Positions 7,090 through 15,617 of a stretch of DNA of 64,000 nucleotides are shown one piece after another (positions within the stretch are counted from its first letter, which is position 1; each line of letters begins with the position of its first letter). The notes beneath the pieces were generated by a model. The model had not been told where the DNA came from. It saw only the letters and a program-made list of their open reading frames with translations, and did not search any database. Position numbers and translations under genes: made by a program. This DNA is from Actinacidiphila yanglinensis (lineage in GTDB: Bacteria; Actinomycetota; Actinomycetes; Streptomycetales; Streptomycetaceae), in the NCBI RefSeq assembly GCF_900107965.1, contig NZ_FNVU01000010.1:1-64000 (forward strand), written 5' to 3'.

Positions 7090-9123
7090 ATGACTGCACC
7101 AACCGAGTCCGCCGCCGTGGCAACGGACCGCAGCGGCGCCGGCGCGGGCTGGGCCGTGCTCGGCCCGGGACGGATCGCCCGGCGCTTCCTGTCCCAGCTC
7201 CCGGCGAGCGCCGGGCGCCTTGTCGCCGTGGGCAGTTCGGACCCCGGGCGGGCGGCGGAGTTCGCGGCCGAGGCCGCCGGGCACGGGTTCGGCGACGTGC
7301 TCGCCGGTGGCTACGACGAGGTGCTGGCCGACCCGCGGGTGGACGCGGTCTACGTCGCCACCGTGCACACCGGGCACGCGCGGCTCGTGCTGTCCGCGAT
7401 CGCGGCCGGCAAGGCGGTGCTGTGCGAGAAGCCGCTCGCCGCCAACCACGGCACCGCGATGGTGCTGGCCGACGCGGCGCGCACCGCGGGCGTGCCGCTC
7501 GTCGAGGCGTACATGTACCGCTTCCACCCGCAGACCGCGGCCCTGCTGGAACTCGTCCGCGAGGGCGCGATCGGCGACGTCGCACACATCGACGCGTCCT
7601 TCTCCTTCCGGGCCGGCGAGCGGCAGGGGCGGCTGTTCGACCCCGGCACCGCCGGTGGCGGCATCCTCGACGTCGGCGGCTACCCCGTGACGATGGCGGC
7701 GGCGGTCGTCGGCGCCGCCACCGGGGCGCAGGCGGTCGAACCGGTCGCACTCTCCGCGCGCGGCTCGCTCGGCCCCACCGGGGTCGACGAGTGGGCGGTC
7801 GCCACGCTCGCCTACCGCGGCGGCATCACCGCGACCGTCCGCACCGGCGTGCGCGTCCAGGACGACAACGCCCTGACGGTGTACGGATCCTGCGGGCTGA
7901 TCCGGCTCACCGACCCGTGGACCCTGGGCGACGACCCGACGATCGAGATCGCCACCGCCGAGGGCGAGCGCCGCACCCTGTCCTTCGCCGGCGCCCGGCC
8001 GTACGCCCTGGAGGCCGACGCCACCACGGCCGCCGCCGCGGCGGGTGCGGTCGAGGCCGCGGGGATGACGCTGGACGAGACGCTCGCCACCGCCCGCACC
8101 CTGGACCGGTGGCGGGCCGCGATCGGCCTGCGCTACCCGTTCGAGGCCGAGGACGCCGCCGTCCCGACCGTCTCCGGGCGCCCGCTCGCGGTCGAGGCGG
8201 ACCACCCGATGCGGTACGGCGAGATCCCGGGCGTCGGCAAGCCCGTGTCGCGGCTCGTCATGGGGGTCGACAACCAGCCCGACCTGGCGCACGCCTCGGC
8301 CCTGTTCGACCACTTCTTCAGCCGCGGCGGGAACGCCTTCGACACCGCCTACATCTACGGCGGCGGCGCGCTCGAACAGCGGCTCGGCCGGTGGATGGCC
8401 AACCGCGGGGTGCGGGAGGAGGTGGTCGTGATCACGAAGGGCGCGCACACCCCGCACTGCGACCCGGACTCCCTCAGCCGCCAGTTGCTGGAAAGCCTCG
8501 AACGCCAGGGCACCGGGTACGCCGACATCTACCTGATGCACCGTGACAACCCCGACGTCCCGGTGGGGGAGTTCGTGGACGTCCTCGACGAGCACCACCG
8601 CGCCGGGCGGGTCCGGGTCTACGGCGGGTCGAACTGGAGCCCCGAGCGGATCGACGAGGCGAACGCGTACGCCCGGGCGCACGGCCGCCAGGAGTTCTCC
8701 GTCCTGAGCAACCACTTCGGCCTGGCCGAGGCGTACGACGTGCCCTGGGACGGCTGCCGGCACGTCACCGACCCCGCCTCCAAGCGCTGGCTGGCCGAGC
8801 GGCAGGTACCCCTGCTGCCGTGGTCCTCGCAGGCCCGCGGCTTCTTCACCGGGCGGGCCCACCCGGACGACCGGAGCGACGCCGAACTGGTCCGCTGCTA
8901 CTACAGCGACGGCAACTTCGAGCGGCTGCGCAGGGCCGGGCAGCTCGGCGCCGAACTCGGCGTGCCGGCGACCGCGATAGCCCTGGCCTACGTGCTCGCG
9001 CAGCCGTTCCCGACGTTCCCGCTCTTCGGACCCCGTACGATCGAGGAGACCCGCTCGTCCATGACGGGACTCTCCGTCGACCTCGCTCCGGAACAGGTGG
9101 CATGGCTGGACCTTCGCGACTGA
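7090..9123 (+). CDS. Gfo/Idh/MocA oxidoreductase fused to an aldo/keto reductase
   Basis: This 677-residue cytoplasmic protein joins two complete NAD(P)-dependent enzymes. Residues about 15-370 are a Gfo/Idh/MocA sugar dehydrogenase, with the nucleotide-binding GPGRIARRF and the EKPLA motif with Lys114. From about residue 380 (VSRLVMGVDNQ) it is an aldo/keto reductase with the expected tetrad: Asp418 and Tyr423 in DTAYIYGGG, Lys450 in ITKGA and His484 in LMHRDNPD. Each half is of normal family length, so it is a true fusion and not a frame error. The start follows GAGGGAAGG. A promoter and perfect operator precede it, and a LacI gene overlaps its 3' end. The fusion suggests two consecutive redox steps on one sugar, for example oxidation to a keto-sugar and reduction at another carbon; the substrate is unknown. 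Confidence 0.85.
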   Translation: MTAPTESAAVATDRSGAGAGWAVLGPGRIARRFLSQLPASAGRLVAVGSSDPGRAAEFAAEAAGHGFGDVLAGGYDEVLADPRVDAVYVATVHTGHARLVLSAIAAGKAVLCEKPLAANHGTAMVLADAARTAGVPLVEAYMYRFHPQTAALLELVREGAIGDVAHIDASFSFRAGERQGRLFDPGTAGGGILDVGGYPVTMAAAVVGAATGAQAVEPVALSARGSLGPTGVDEWAVATLAYRGGITATVRTGVRVQDDNALTVYGSCGLIRLTDPWTLGDDPTIEIATAEGERRTLSFAGARPYALEADATTAAAAAGAVEAAGMTLDETLATARTLDRWRAAIGLRYPFEAEDAAVPTVSGRPLAVEADHPMRYGEIPGVGKPVSRLVMGVDNQPDLAHASALFDHFFSRGGNAFDTAYIYGGGALEQRLGRWMANRGVREEVVVITKGAHTPHCDPDSLSRQLLESLERQGTGYADIYLMHRDNPDVPVGEFVDVLDEHHRAGRVRVYGGSNWSPERIDEANAYARAHGRQEFSVLSNHFGLAEAYDVPWDGCRHVTDPASKRWLAERQVPLLPWSSQARGFFTGRAHPDDRSDAELVRCYYSDGNFERLRRAGQLGAELGVPATAIALAYVLAQPFPTFPLFGPRTIEETRSSMTGLSVDLAPEQVAWLDLRD

Positions 9124-10166
9124 GCGAGCCGAGCGGCGGCGACGCGGCGGCGGGCCGTGCCGGGACCGGCGGTCGGCCGGCGCCGGCACGGCGCGCGACG
9201 ATCCTCGATGTCGCCGCCGCCGCGGGAGTCTCGCGCCAGACCGTGACCCGCGCGATGAACGACATGCCCGAGATCAGCCAGGCCACGCGGGAACGGGTGC
9301 TCGCCGCCGCCACCGCGCTGTCCTACCGGCCGTCCCGCTTCGGGCGCGGCCTGGCCACCGGCGGCGACCGCCAGCTCGGCCTCGTCCTCAACGACCTGCG
9401 CAACCCCTACTCCCCGGAACTCGCCGCCGCCGTGGTGCGGTCGGCCGCCGCGAGGGGCTGGAACGTCATGCTGGCGGACATCGGCCTCGCGGGCGACGCC
9501 GACCGCATGGTCCAGGCGCTCGGCGCGCAGACCGACGCCGTCGTGGGCTATCTCGGCGGCCGCGGACCGGAGTGGATCGCCAAGCTCGGCGCGGTCCCCG
9601 TGGTCGAGCTCGACCCGGCCGGCGAGGTCGCCAGCGGCGCTGTCCGCATCGATCTCACCGATGCCGTCGAGGAGTTGACCGAGCACCTGGCGGCGAGGGG
9701 CGTCCGCCACCCGGTCGTGCTGGACGCGTCGGCACCCGGTGAACCGAGCCACCGCGGCGCCCTGATGCTCCGTGCACTGGAGCGCCGCGGCTACGCGCCC
9801 CTCATCGTGCACGGCGCGGAGGCGAGCCATCGGTGCGGCACCGCCGAGGCGGAAAAGCTCCTCGGCGGCCGCCGCCGCCCCGACGCGATCCTGGTCTTCA
9901 ACGACGTGATGGCGCTGGGCGTCCTGTCGGCCTGCCGCCGCGCCGGCCTCGACGTGCCCGGCGACGTCCGCGTCACCGGGGTCGACGGCCTGGACGTCGG
10001 CACGCTCGTCACGCCGACCCTCACGACCCTCGCGGTCGACCTCGACCAGGTCGCCGGGCACGCGCTGGACCTCGCCGTTGCCATGCTCGCGGGCACGCTG
10101 CCGCGCTCCGGGGAAGCGGCGCAGCGCACGGTCCACCGGAGCCTGCTGCTGCGCGAGTCGGCGTAG
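9102..10166 (+). CDS. LacI-family transcriptional regulator (locus 2)
   Basis: A 354-residue LacI/GalR regulator. After an Ala/Gly/Pro-rich leader of about 30 residues comes the helix-turn-helix (ILDVAAAAGVSRQTVTRAMN), then the hinge and an effector-binding domain with FNDVMALGVLSACRRAG and VTGVDGLDVG. The ATG at 9102 has AGGTGG just upstream and overlaps the last 22 bases of the fusion gene, so the two are cotranscribed and coupled. It probably controls its own operon through the palindrome at 7052-7067, binding a product or substrate of the oxidoreductase fusion. Confidence 0.88.
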   Translation: MAGPSRLSEPSGGDAAAGRAGTGGRPAPARRATILDVAAAAGVSRQTVTRAMNDMPEISQATRERVLAAATALSYRPSRFGRGLATGGDRQLGLVLNDLRNPYSPELAAAVVRSAAARGWNVMLADIGLAGDADRMVQALGAQTDAVVGYLGGRGPEWIAKLGAVPVVELDPAGEVASGAVRIDLTDAVEELTEHLAARGVRHPVVLDASAPGEPSHRGALMLRALERRGYAPLIVHGAEASHRCGTAEAEKLLGGRRRPDAILVFNDVMALGVLSACRRAGLDVPGDVRVTGVDGLDVGTLVTPTLTTLAVDLDQVAGHALDLAVAMLAGTLPRSGEAAQRTVHRSLLLRESA

Positions 10167-10188
10167 CCGCCGCGGCGGCCGGGGCACC

Positions 10189-10452
10189 TCAGTCGGGCGG
10201 CTGCTCCGGCTCGACGAGCTGATCCGCGTCGGCCCGGTGGCGGCGCAGTTCCGCGGGGGAGAGGAAGGCGGTCACGGCGCCGCACGACAGGCAGGCCCGG
10301 CCCTGGCGTGCCCAGTACTCGGGGCGTGGCCTGAGCAGGCCGGGCCGCGGAAAGCGCAGGGACAGGTGGCGCTGGTCGCCGACCCGGCTGTCCGTCATCA
10401 GCTCGCCCAGCGGCCCCAGCCGCTCCGACCCGCACACGCCGCACCGCACCAT
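10189..10452 (-). CDS. small zinc-ribbon-like protein
   Basis: An 87-residue protein with two Cys pairs, C4-X2-C7 (CGVCG) and C54-X2-C57 (CLSCG), spaced as in a zinc ribbon. The middle is basic and Arg/Pro-rich. There is no signal peptide or membrane segment. Its function is unknown; such small zinc ribbons can act in protein or nucleic-acid binding. It is convergent with the LacI gene 22 bp away, and a GC palindrome (10166-10179) lies between them. The paired Cys motifs argue for a real gene. Confidence 0.6.
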   Translation of the reverse strand: MVRCGVCGSERLGPLGELMTDSRVGDQRHLSLRFPRPGLLRPRPEYWARQGRACLSCGAVTAFLSPAELRRHRADADQLVEPEQPPD

Positions 10453-10933
10453 GCCGCCGAGTGTACGGTCGCCCGCGGGAGTTGCCGACGGGCCGTCGAA
10501 CCCGCGGGCCGAGGGGCGTGCGACGGCCCTGTGGCGTGATGGCGCCCTCGGCGGTGGAGCGCCGGGCCTGGCGCACGAAGCGGCCGCGGGAGTGGGGCTG
10601 TTGGCCGGGGTCCGGGCCGCCCTGCCCGTCGCGGGGGACCGAAGTCCGGCTTGCCGGTGGTGGGTTCGGCCCTCCCGCGACGCGCGGCCCTCCGCGCCTA
10701 CGACTTGCTCGCGGGAGTTGCCGACGGGCCGTCGAACCCGCGGGCCGAGGGGCGTGCGACGGCTCTGTGGCGTGATGGCGCCCTCGGCGGTGGAGTGCCG
10801 GGTCTGGCGCGCGAAGCGGCCGCGGGAGTGGGGCTGTTGGCCGGGGTCCGGGCCGCCCTGCCCGTCGCGGGGGCCCGAAGTCCGGCTTGCCGGTGGTGGG
10901 TTCGGCCCTCCCGCGACGCGCGGCCGTCCGCGC
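10453..10933. other. intergenic stretch made of the tandem repeat
   Basis: This 481-bp stretch has no supported gene. It is filled by the two 236-bp repeat copies described separately. Confidence 0.6.
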
Positions 10934-10946
10934 CTACGACTTGCTC
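10475..10946. repeat. 236-bp tandem direct repeat, two copies
   Basis: Copy 1 spans 10475-10710 and copy 2 spans 10711-10946, both starting GCGGGAGTTGCCGACGGG and differing at only a few bases. Copy 2 ends inside the last codons of the minus-strand GH106-like gene (stop at 10934), and copy 1 ends with a duplicate of that same 3' end (CGCCTACGACTTGCTC). The arrangement looks like a recent slippage or recombination duplication of the gene's 3' terminus plus its downstream region. Confidence 0.85.
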
Positions 10947-13900
10947 GCGGGGAGCCTCACCTCCGCCAGGCGTTCGGGGCGCAGCAGGACCGGGCCGAGC
11001 AGGCCGGACGGCTCCGGGTCGCCGTGCGCGTTCGCGCCGGTGTTGGTGACCCGCACCCGCACCACGTTGTCGCCCGCACGCAGGGCGTCGGTGACGTCGA
11101 CCCGGTAGGGCGCCCACAGCCGGGGCGGCAGGCCGGTGCCGTTCACGGTGATCTCGGCGACGTCGCGCACCTCGCCCAGGTCCAGGGTCCACACCCGCCC
11201 GGCGAGGGTCGCGGCGTCCAGGGTGACGTGCCGCTCGTAGACCGCTGAGCCGGAGTAGGAGGCGTTCGCCCCGGTCCAGGAGCCGAGCGGTCCGCTCGAC
11301 GGCTGCGCGCCGTCGGTGTCGAAGCGGAAGCTCCAGTCGCCGTCGAGCGGCAGGCCGGTCAGCGGGTCGGTGACGGCGAGGCTGCCCGCGAACCGCCTGC
11401 CGCCGTCCTGCGCGACGACTCGCACGGTGCCCGGCGCGGACACCCGCACGGTGGCGGTGGCGGCGTTCCCCTTGACCGTCAACCGCTCGACGGGCGCGGT
11501 GGACTCGACCGCGTGCGCCGGGAGTGCGGGGCCCGCGTCGCGGAAGACCACCAGCACCGCCGCCTTCGCCTCCAGCCGCAGGGACACCGCCGTGCCGCCG
11601 CCCGGCCGGCCGGGGAACGGCGCCGCGCGCCACACACCGGCCGCCGCGACGTCCCCGGTGTCGGGGTCGCACAGCTGGGGCACGCCGAGCGCGGGGAAGG
11701 TCGCGGTGACCTCGACCGCGCCGGCGTGCTCGTTGTTGAGCAGGAAGGACTGCTCGCCGTCGCGGTCCAGCCGCAGCACCCGCAGTTCGGGGGTCGGCGG
11801 CGACACCGTCGCCGCAGCGCCGCCGGCCGCCACCACCAGCGCGGCGGCCGACACCGGGTCGTCCGCCCGGTGGGCATGGGAGGCGCGGGCCCCGGTGAAC
11901 AGCCCGGCCGTCGCGCGCGCCAGTGCCGCGTCGCGCCCGGCGGCCTCCTGCGCGGGCAGGTCGCCCACCACCACCAGGCTCCCGCCGCCGTCCACGAAGG
12001 AGCCGAGCGTTGTCACCGCGCCGAGCGAGAGCAGTGGCGCCTGCGGGACCACCACGACGCCGTACCGCTGCTGCCCGACGACCAGTTCGCCGCCGTGCGG
12101 GCGGGCGTGCGCGAGCAGCGCGGGATCGCCGGTCAGCGCGCCCTCGTCCACGAGGTCGAAGTCGATCTGGCTGTCCTCCAGGGCGTGCACCGTCGCGAGG
12201 AACGCGTCGTCGATCGCCGTCTGCTGCGGCGAGTCCTGGAAGGCCTCCGCCGCACGCTGCGGCTGGAGCAGCGCGGTACGGGCCGCGGGGGTGGCCCGCG
12301 CCGCCTCCACCAGCCGCCCGATCCACTCGTTGAGCGGCACGGACAGGTCCCACCACGGATTCACCGGCTGGAACGGCGGCGCGAAGATGATGTCGCCCTC
12401 GTCGGAGAAACGGGCGTGCAGCAGCACCTTGTTGATGCCGCGGACGACGAACGCGCCGATGACCTCCCGGGTGAAGGCCGGCGTCACCTGCCACCCGGTG
12501 GCGCCCATCGCCTCCAGGTACACCCGGTCGCGCCCCATCTGGTGGGCCGAACTGGCCGGCCAGCGCGGCAGGGTGCGGTAGTAACCGACCTGGTACTGGT
12601 TGCTGATGAGGTCGGTGCCGGGCACCTGGGCCCATTGGTGCGCGGAGTTGAGGTTGCCGGTGCTCCGGACCTGCTCCGCGGGACCGTACTCGTCCCACAG
12701 CGGGTTGGAGATCAGGTCGAGGCCGTGCCGGCCCATCCACTGGCCGACGCCCTTGTAGTAGCCGGAGGAGAAGCGGTTGGACACCGCGCGCCAGAAGACG
12801 CCGCGCAACTCGCTTCCCTGCTCGCCGAGATCGTCGTGCACGGCGGACAGCACGACGCCGAGTCCCGGTTTCCCGCCCAGCCGGTCGATCTCCCCGGCCA
12901 GGCTCGGCGACCAGGGCACCTGGTCCCATTCCGCGTCCGCGGACGCGATGAAGGGCTCGTCGTCGGCGAAGCCGAGCAGCACCCGGCCGACCGCCCACGG
13001 GAACCTGCGGACGTACTCGCCGGGGACGATGTCCATGAACAGGCTCACCGCCTCGTCGTCCAGCAGGTCGAGGTAGTTGCGCCGGCTGCCGCCGGAGTCC
13101 GCCAGCAGGTGCCAGGTGAAGACGTCGACCTGCCAGTCGCCGTCCGGCGCCGTCCAGGTCCCGTCGCCGGTCACCGCGCCGGTCAGGTCGATCATCCGCG
13201 GCACGGTCCCGCCGGTGGCGCCGGCCGGCCGGGCGGAGGCGGCGAAGGCCACCCCGAGGTTGCCGGGGGTGGCGAAGTCGTCGACGGAGGAGGGGGCGTC
13301 GAAGGTGTCGGTGAACAACTGCCCGCCGTCCGCGCCGGTCACGGTGATCGCGTCCCAGGACGAGCGCTGCGTCGCGGTGGCCCGCACCCCGACGGTGCCG
13401 GTGGCGAAGGTGGCGTCGGTGACCGGGGCCAGCGCGGTGCCGTCCAGCGAGGGCGTGATCCGGTCGCCGCTCACCGTGACCTGGAACGTGTGGTCCGCGC
13501 CCGGGTCGAAGCCGGGTGTGCCGGCGCCCTGGCGCAGGAGGGAGAAGGCGCCGCCGGTCTGGCGCCACAGGTCGATGCCGCCGTCGGCCCGCAGGTCCGC
13601 GAGGTAGCCGTTCAGCGGGTCCGCGCAGCGCACCATCAGCCCCGCGGTGCCGGACTCGATCCGGACGGTCGCGGTGACGGTGTAGTCGGTCCAGCCGGTG
13701 CCGTCCTTGAGCACGCGGACGCCGTCGTAGGCGCCGGCGTCCACCACCAGCCGCCCGTCGGCGACGCTCAGCGCCGCGCCGGTCAGCGGGACGGTCGTGC
13801 CGCCGGAGACCTGCGTGCTGCTGCGGGTGACGCCCTTGGTGCGCAGGTCGGGGCGCGGCTGGTAGGTACGGTCCCCGACGGTGCCGCCGTTCACCACGAA

Positions 13901-14377
13901 CCCGCCCGCGCGGCCGCTGGGGAAGAAGTCGTCGTTGAACAGCCACACCCGCATGCCGTGGCTCTCCGCCTCGCGCAGGGTGTGCTCCACGATCGCGAAC
14001 CACGCCTCGGTGAAGAAGGCCGGTTGCAGCGCGGTGGTGTCGAACGGGAAGACCAGGACCTCGGTCACGCCCTTGTCGCGCAGGTCGGCCAGTGTGGCGT
14101 CGACCAGGTCGGTGGTCACCGTGCCGTTCCAGAACCAGAGGATCAACGGCATGCTGTCGGCGGCCGGCCGGGCGAACCGCTCGGCGGAGAAGGCGCCGCC
14201 GGCGTGCGGCTCGGCGGCGTACACGGGCTGCCAGAAGCCGGCGGTCCCGCCCGCGGCCGCGGCGGCCGCGGCGAGTTGCAGGATGCGGCGGCGGGAGATC
14301 GGGTAACCACCATGGTCGGCGCGGGGGTCGACGCCGGGCGCCGCACCCTCGGACGGCGGGAACACGCGGTCGCTCAT
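10934..14377 (-). CDS. secreted GH106-like glycoside hydrolase (putative alpha-L-rhamnosidase)
   Basis: A 1147-residue protein exported by the Tat route (SRRRILQLAAAAAAAGG). The N-terminal catalytic part begins near SMPLILWFWNGTVTTD and contains FNDDFFPSGRAGG at about residues 146-158, resembling the acidic ...PSG.AGG segment of GH106 rhamnosidases. A jelly-roll domain resembling LamG/DUF1080 (about residues 165-360) appears inserted right after it. The barrel then resumes, and the C-terminus has a GH2-like sugar-binding domain (DGDWSFRFDTDG, VYERHVTLDA). The start follows GGGAGA. A good promoter and palindrome precede it. The family call rests on motifs only; the substrate could be rhamnogalacturonan or another rhamnoside. 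The 3' end is duplicated in the adjacent tandem repeat. Confidence 0.65.
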   Translation of the reverse strand: MSDRVFPPSEGAAPGVDPRADHGGYPISRRRILQLAAAAAAAGGTAGFWQPVYAAEPHAGGAFSAERFARPAADSMPLILWFWNGTVTTDLVDATLADLRDKGVTEVLVFPFDTTALQPAFFTEAWFAIVEHTLREAESHGMRVWLFNDDFFPSGRAGGFVVNGGTVGDRTYQPRPDLRTKGVTRSSTQVSGGTTVPLTGAALSVADGRLVVDAGAYDGVRVLKDGTGWTDYTVTATVRIESGTAGLMVRCADPLNGYLADLRADGGIDLWRQTGGAFSLLRQGAGTPGFDPGADHTFQVTVSGDRITPSLDGTALAPVTDATFATGTVGVRATATQRSSWDAITVTGADGGQLFTDTFDAPSSVDDFATPGNLGVAFAASARPAGATGGTVPRMIDLTGAVTGDGTWTAPDGDWQVDVFTWHLLADSGGSRRNYLDLLDDEAVSLFMDIVPGEYVRRFPWAVGRVLLGFADDEPFIASADAEWDQVPWSPSLAGEIDRLGGKPGLGVVLSAVHDDLGEQGSELRGVFWRAVSNRFSSGYYKGVGQWMGRHGLDLISNPLWDEYGPAEQVRSTGNLNSAHQWAQVPGTDLISNQYQVGYYRTLPRWPASSAHQMGRDRVYLEAMGATGWQVTPAFTREVIGAFVVRGINKVLLHARFSDEGDIIFAPPFQPVNPWWDLSVPLNEWIGRLVEAARATPAARTALLQPQRAAEAFQDSPQQTAIDDAFLATVHALEDSQIDFDLVDEGALTGDPALLAHARPHGGELVVGQQRYGVVVVPQAPLLSLGAVTTLGSFVDGGGSLVVVGDLPAQEAAGRDAALARATAGLFTGARASHAHRADDPVSAAALVVAAGGAAATVSPPTPELRVLRLDRDGEQSFLLNNEHAGAVEVTATFPALGVPQLCDPDTGDVAAAGVWRAAPFPGRPGGGTAVSLRLEAKAAVLVVFRDAGPALPAHAVESTAPVERLTVKGNAATATVRVSAPGTVRVVAQDGGRRFAGSLAVTDPLTGLPLDGDWSFRFDTDGAQPSSGPLGSWTGANASYSGSAVYERHVTLDAATLAGRVWTLDLGEVRDVAEITVNGTGLPPRLWAPYRVDVTDALRAGDNVVRVRVTNTGANAHGDPEPSGLLGPVLLRPERLAEVRLPASKS

Positions 14378-14413
14378 CGGATCTCCCTCGGACGTGACGT
14401 CGGGCGCGCCGAA

Positions 14414-14425
14414 TGAATTGATTCA
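14414..14425. promoter_or_regulatory. operator TGAATTGATTCA of the GH106-like gene
   Basis: Arms TGAAT/ATTCA are perfectly inverted around a central TG, between the -10 box and the start codon of the minus-strand gene. A related site lies at 14569. No LacI gene is adjacent, so the regulator is unknown. Confidence 0.5.
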
Positions 14426-14442
14426 ATCGGGCGGCCCGTCGG

Positions 14443-14472
14443 ACGCTAGGGCAGCGGGCGCGCGGGCGTCAA
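14443..14472 (-). promoter_or_regulatory. promoter of the GH106-like gene
   Basis: On the minus strand TTGACG (14472-14467), an 18-nt spacer and TAGCGT (14448-14443). It matches the promoter of the hydroxyacid dehydrogenase at 29544-29515 in both hexamers and in spacer length. Confidence 0.65.
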
Positions 14473-14568
14473 CGCCCGTGCAGCAGTTCGTCGAAGTCAC
14501 GGTCGCACGAGGTTCCCGCCAGGGGTCGCGGGTGGGGCCGGGGACGGGGCGGGAGTGGGGCGCCGAAT

Positions 14569-14579
14569 TGAACGATTCA
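14569..14579. promoter_or_regulatory. second related palindrome TGAACGATTCA
   Basis: TGAA and TTCA are inverted around CGA. It resembles the 14414 site and lies upstream of the promoter, as an auxiliary operator would. Confidence 0.35.
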
Positions 14580-14753
14580 TTTCCGGAGGATGCGCTGCGG
14601 GCACAAGGAGTTCTCGCCCATGGGTGTGCGGGCCCCGGGTGTTGGGCTGCGGCGCCCCTCCGTGGCGGTGCCGGTTCGTCGCCCGGCACCGGTCCCGGCC
14701 GGCCGGTCGCGCGGGTGCCCGCGCCCCCTGGGGCGCCGTCCTCCGTCGTGGTG

Positions 14754-15518
14754 TCAGGAGGGGTCGGGAGGCCCGATGTGCTCGGCTGCCGCCTTGACCA
14801 CGTCGGACAGGTCGTCGTCGACGGGGCCGGTGCCCGGGCGGAAGGGGAGGCTCACCAGCCGGCGGACGCCCTTCGCCCAGACGGTCCGCTCCTCCGGGGC
14901 CGCCGGGTAGAGGGCGCTCTGCTCGCCGCAGCAGGGGCAGGCCAGGAACGCCATGTTCTCCACGCCGCCGAGGACGGGCACCCGGTCCACTTCCAGCATG
15001 GTGAGTGCACGGGAGGAGTCTAGGTGGGACACCTCGGCCGGCGTGACCACCACGATCGCCGCGAGCGCGCCGGTCCGGCCGCGCAGCGCGCGGTGGATGT
15101 CGCCGGCGCCGGGCGGCATGTCGACCACGAGCGCGTCGACCCGGCCCCAGTCGGTCTCCGCCAGCAACCGGCCGAGCATCAGCTGGTCGATGTCGCCGCC
15201 GGCGGAGAACATCTGGTCCCCGCCCATGAGGAAACCGACGGACGCCACCTTGATGCCGTCGACCTCCATGGCCTCGATCTGCGCCTGCGGGCCGCGGACC
15301 CAGCGGGCCACGGTCACCGACTTGGCCGGCGCGTCCCGGCGCAGGCCGAGCATCCTCGGGATGTCCGGCCCGGACAGGTCCGCGTCCAGCAGGCCGATCC
15401 GGTACCCCGCGTTGCGGAGGGCTCTGGCCAGCGCCACCGACACGCTGGTCTTCCCCACGCCGCCCTTGCCGCTGATCACCGCGATGACCGGAGTGCCGCT
15501 CAACCCTTGGGACGTCAT
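14754..15518 (-). CDS. Mrp/ApbC-type P-loop ATPase
   Basis: A soluble 254-residue ATPase of the Mrp/NBP35 family, which bind and transfer Fe-S clusters or act as ParA-like switches. The deviant Walker A GKGGVGKT is at residues 17-24, DADLSGPDIPRMLG follows as the switch segment, VDMPPGAGD is the Walker B region and a C-terminal CPCC motif (FLACPCCGEQ) matches the cluster-binding Cys pair of this family. The ATG at 15518 starts the protein just before the P-loop; longer starts would add an unrelated Gly-rich leader. It is a single gene between two intergenic regions. Fe-S assembly is the family role; the client here is unknown. Confidence 0.85.
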   Translation of the reverse strand: MTSQGLSGTPVIAVISGKGGVGKTSVSVALARALRNAGYRIGLLDADLSGPDIPRMLGLRRDAPAKSVTVARWVRGPQAQIEAMEVDGIKVASVGFLMGGDQMFSAGGDIDQLMLGRLLAETDWGRVDALVVDMPPGAGDIHRALRGRTGALAAIVVVTPAEVSHLDSSRALTMLEVDRVPVLGGVENMAFLACPCCGEQSALYPAAPEERTVWAKGVRRLVSLPFRPGTGPVDDDLSDVVKAAAEHIGPPDPS

Positions 15519-15617
15519 CGGTCCATGATGCCCGCCCCGTTCGCCCGCGCAACCGGTTCCCGCCCGAATCCCCCCGCGGGCACCGGAGTTCATACCCCGG
15601 CCAGCCGCGGGGGCGGG

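Larger units (their letters stand above)
14378..14753. other. intergenic region with GH106 promoter and two related palindromes
   Basis: No gene is supported here. It holds the minus-strand promoter at 14443-14472 and the palindromes at 14414 and 14569. Confidence 0.6.

Noticed and set aside
10166..10179. GCCGCCGCGGCGGC palindrome as a terminator
   Set aside because: The palindrome leaves no loop and such words are common in this composition; too weak to call.
10475..10946. Possible insertion element
   Set aside because: It has no transposase, terminal inverted repeats or target duplication; it is a simple tandem duplication.
10698..14426. Long open frames opposite or out of frame with the GH106-like gene
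   Set aside because: They are Arg/Gly/Ala-rich shadow frames of a high-GC gene with no family motifs.
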